Position numbers and translations under genes: made by a program. From NCBI GenBank assembly GCA_002372235.1, contig DFJI01000004.1, positions 1-7,329 on the forward strand: DNA of 7,329 nt, read 5' to 3'. The DNA comes from Prevotella sp. UBA3675 (GTDB lineage: Bacteria; Bacteroidota; Bacteroidia; Bacteroidales; Bacteroidaceae). The notes under the pieces were generated by a model. The model saw only the letters and a list, made by a program, of their open reading frames with translations. It ran no database searches and was not told where the DNA came from. Below, piece by piece: positions 6,094 through 7,329 of this stretch; the first letter of the stretch is position 1, and every line of letters begins with the position of its first letter.

Positions 6094-6609
6094 ATGTTGA
6101 AATACGTAAATACAGGAATCGTTTTCCAGGAGATACCCGACGAAGTGACACTGGCAGTGAACATCTCGAACTGCCCGTGTCGCTGTCCGGGCTGTCATAG
6201 CCGCTATCTGTGGGACGACACAGGACTGCCCTTGGACACCAATGCCGTCGATGCCTTCATTGAGAAGTATGGGCGCAACATCACCTGTCTGGCATTCATG
6301 GGTGGCGATGCCGACCCGCGTGCCGTCAGCCAGCTGGCCCAGTACATGCACGAGGAGCATCCCCACTTCAAGGTGGCTTGGTACAGCGGTCGCCTGCGCA
6401 TCCCTACAGGCATAAAAAAGACCGATTTCGACTTCATCAAAATCGGTCCTTACATTCGTCATCTGGGTCCGCTCAACAGTCCTACCACCAATCAGCGCCT
6501 GTACCGCATACTGCCCGACGGCTCTTCTGAGGACATCACTTATCGCTTTTGGCGAAAAGGGCTGACACTGGAACACCAGAACAAGCGGGTGCTCATCACT
6601 TCAGCGTGA
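6094..6609 (+). CDS. nrdG: Anaerobic ribonucleotide reductase activating protein (radical SAM)
   Basis: This 171-residue cytoplasmic radical-SAM enzyme uses a [4Fe-4S] cluster and S-adenosylmethionine to abstract hydrogen from the NrdD glycine, creating the glycyl radical. The cluster motif CxxxCxxC is at C27, C31 and C34 (NCPCRCPGCH), with an extra Cys29 inside it. The SAM-contacting glycine motif at 69-74 is MGGDAD rather than the GGEP seen in many activases; I recall GGD variants in Bacteroidales NrdG proteins, so this is probably a clade trait. KTDFDFIKIGPYI (from residue 109) and SPTTNQRLYRI are further NrdG-like blocks. The ATG at 6094 is 11 bases after nrdD and starts MLKYVNTGIVFQEIPDEV, the normal N-terminus. 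At 171 residues it is slightly longer than the 154-residue E. coli enzyme, from a C-terminal tail after about 145. Its last 14 bases overlap the end of the opposing arabinofuranosidase gene. Confidence 0.94.
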   Translation: MLKYVNTGIVFQEIPDEVTLAVNISNCPCRCPGCHSRYLWDDTGLPLDTNAVDAFIEKYGRNITCLAFMGGDADPRAVSQLAQYMHEEHPHFKVAWYSGRLRIPTGIKKTDFDFIKIGPYIRHLGPLNSPTTNQRLYRILPDGSSEDITYRFWRKGLTLEHQNKRVLITSA

Positions 6610-7329
6610 GCTGCAGCATCACAAATGAATAGGGGGCAACGGCAAGCTCCATTCGCTTATTCACCTGAATGGTCTCTTTAGTAGGAGTCACGGACTTAGC
6701 TTCGTGGCTCTTTTCTTTGTCATGTCCTTTTCCTTTGTCGTGATTCAGGATGGGCGGGTTCTCGTCATCGGGTTGTCCCGTGAGCACGGTCTGTTCAGCA
6801 GTGTCAGGCAGTCCCTTGAAGCGCGACAAGTCAATGAGCGCCGTTTTCTCCTCCGAGCCTGCATTGCAGAGCTTCACAAACAGCTGACGTGTCTTGGTGT
6901 TCAGCACTACCGACTGTCCGTAGCGGCTCTTCTCAACTGGCTGGCACACGCCTTTCTTATCGCCCTTGAAGCTGACGCAGTTGCCATAGTAGTAGTTGCC
7001 CGACGAGAGGCCGAACATCTGCTGCACATAGTAGCTGCAGGTGAGATAGGGCTTTTCATTGTCGAAATAGATGAGGTCCGGATTCCAGTTGGTGCGGTTG
7101 CTGCGGGCGAAGAGCGGTGCATAGCTGGTCATGCACACCACGTCGCCGTTGCGCTCCACATGGAGCAGATAGAGTGCTTCGGCCAGTGCATCAATGAGTT
7201 TCTTGTCCTTGGCGGCATACTCACCCAGATAGACCTTCGTCTTGCGCTTGCGCGGATACTTGTCGTACTGGCGGCTGTTCAGGAAGTAGTCGTGCTTCTC
7301 GTAATAGTGCTCGTCCAGGATGGGCAGCC
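6596..7329 (-). CDS. GH51-like alpha-L-arabinofuranosidase, C-terminal part
   Basis: This is the last 243 codons of a glycoside hydrolase that resembles family GH51 alpha-L-arabinofuranosidases, which remove arabinofuranose side chains from arabinan and arabinoxylan. The frame is open to the window edge, so the ATP-independent upstream part, with the acid/base Glu, is missing here. Visible landmarks in order are DEHYYE (7298-7315), VYLGEYAA, whose Glu (codon 7220-7222) is the likely catalytic nucleophile, ERNGDVVCMTSYAPLFA, WNPDLIYFDN and YYVQQMFG, all typical of the C-terminal half. A beta-sandwich follows, ending MELAVAPYSFVMLQLTLK. Between NPPILN and ETIQV lies a His/Lys/Asp/Glu-rich insert built from hexapeptide repeats, unusual for the family. 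A GTG at 7157-7159 is not the start, because GH51 homology continues upstream of it. The signal peptide, if any, lies outside the window. The family is well supported, the substrate is inferred. Confidence 0.88.
   Translation of the reverse strand, partial: LPILDEHYYEKHDYFLNSRQYDKYPRKRKTKVYLGEYAAKDKKLIDALAEALYLLHVERNGDVVCMTSYAPLFARSNRTNWNPDLIYFDNEKPYLTCSYYVQQMFGLSSGNYYYGNCVSFKGDKKGVCQPVEKSRYGQSVVLNTKTRQLFVKLCNAGSEEKTALIDLSRFKGLPDTAEQTVLTGQPDDENPPILNHDKGKGHDKEKSHEAKSVTPTKETIQVNKRMELAVAPYSFVMLQLTLK
6689..6742 (-). repeat. 18-base tandem repeat encoding charged hexapeptides
   Basis: Read on the minus strand, 6742-6725 encodes HDKGKG, 6724-6707 encodes HDKEKS and 6706-6689 encodes HEAKSV. The first two units share CAyGACAAAG and are clear copies; the third is decayed. 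The repeat keeps the frame of the arabinofuranosidase and expands a loop in its C-terminal beta-sandwich with Lys, His and acidic residues. It probably arose by slippage at a purine-rich tract. Confidence 0.7.

Overview
The window looks like chromosomal DNA from a member of the Bacteroidales, most likely Prevotella or a close relative. The reasons are promoters of the Bacteroidetes type (TTTG about 20 bases upstream of TAnnTTTG), few recognisable Shine-Dalgarno sequences, a class III (oxygen-sensitive) ribonucleotide reductase pair, an AsnA-type asparagine synthetase, a TonB-dependent receptor linked to a DUF4625-like lipoprotein, and a GH51-type arabinofuranosidase. The genus is an inference from protein style, not from a marker gene.

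Layout. (1) 1-397, minus: the 5' part of asnA, cut by the window edge, with its own promoter at 428-458. (2) 566-3703, minus: a three-gene unit. Transcription runs from a promoter near 3709-3740 through a small His/Cys-rich membrane protein, a TonB-dependent outer-membrane receptor with a ZnuD-like plug, and a His-rich lipoprotein. All three carry potential metal ligands, so I read the unit as a candidate transition-metal (zinc-like) uptake operon. (3) 3704-3979: a 276-base divergent intergenic region with promoters for both sides. The nrdD leader in it contains a long imperfect direct repeat whose copies can each fold into a hairpin. (4) 3980-6609, plus: nrdD and nrdG, 11 bases apart, encoding the anaerobic ribonucleotide reductase and its radical-SAM activase. 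(5) 6596-7329, minus: the C-terminal part of a GH51-like alpha-L-arabinofuranosidase. Its stop overlaps the end of nrdG tail to tail.

How the genes work together. NrdG should generate the glycyl radical on NrdD, which then makes dNTPs without oxygen. The small membrane protein, receptor and lipoprotein probably cooperate at the envelope. asnA and the arabinofuranosidase are independent neighbours. No gene-free stretch exceeds 300 bases; 398-565 holds the asnA promoter and otherwise nothing I can support. I saw no RNA gene, insertion sequence or CRISPR array. The less ordinary points are the metal-ligand-rich operon, a palindromic repeat inserted in frame in the receptor gene, the duplicated hairpin in the nrdD leader, and a repetitive charged tail in the arabinofuranosidase.
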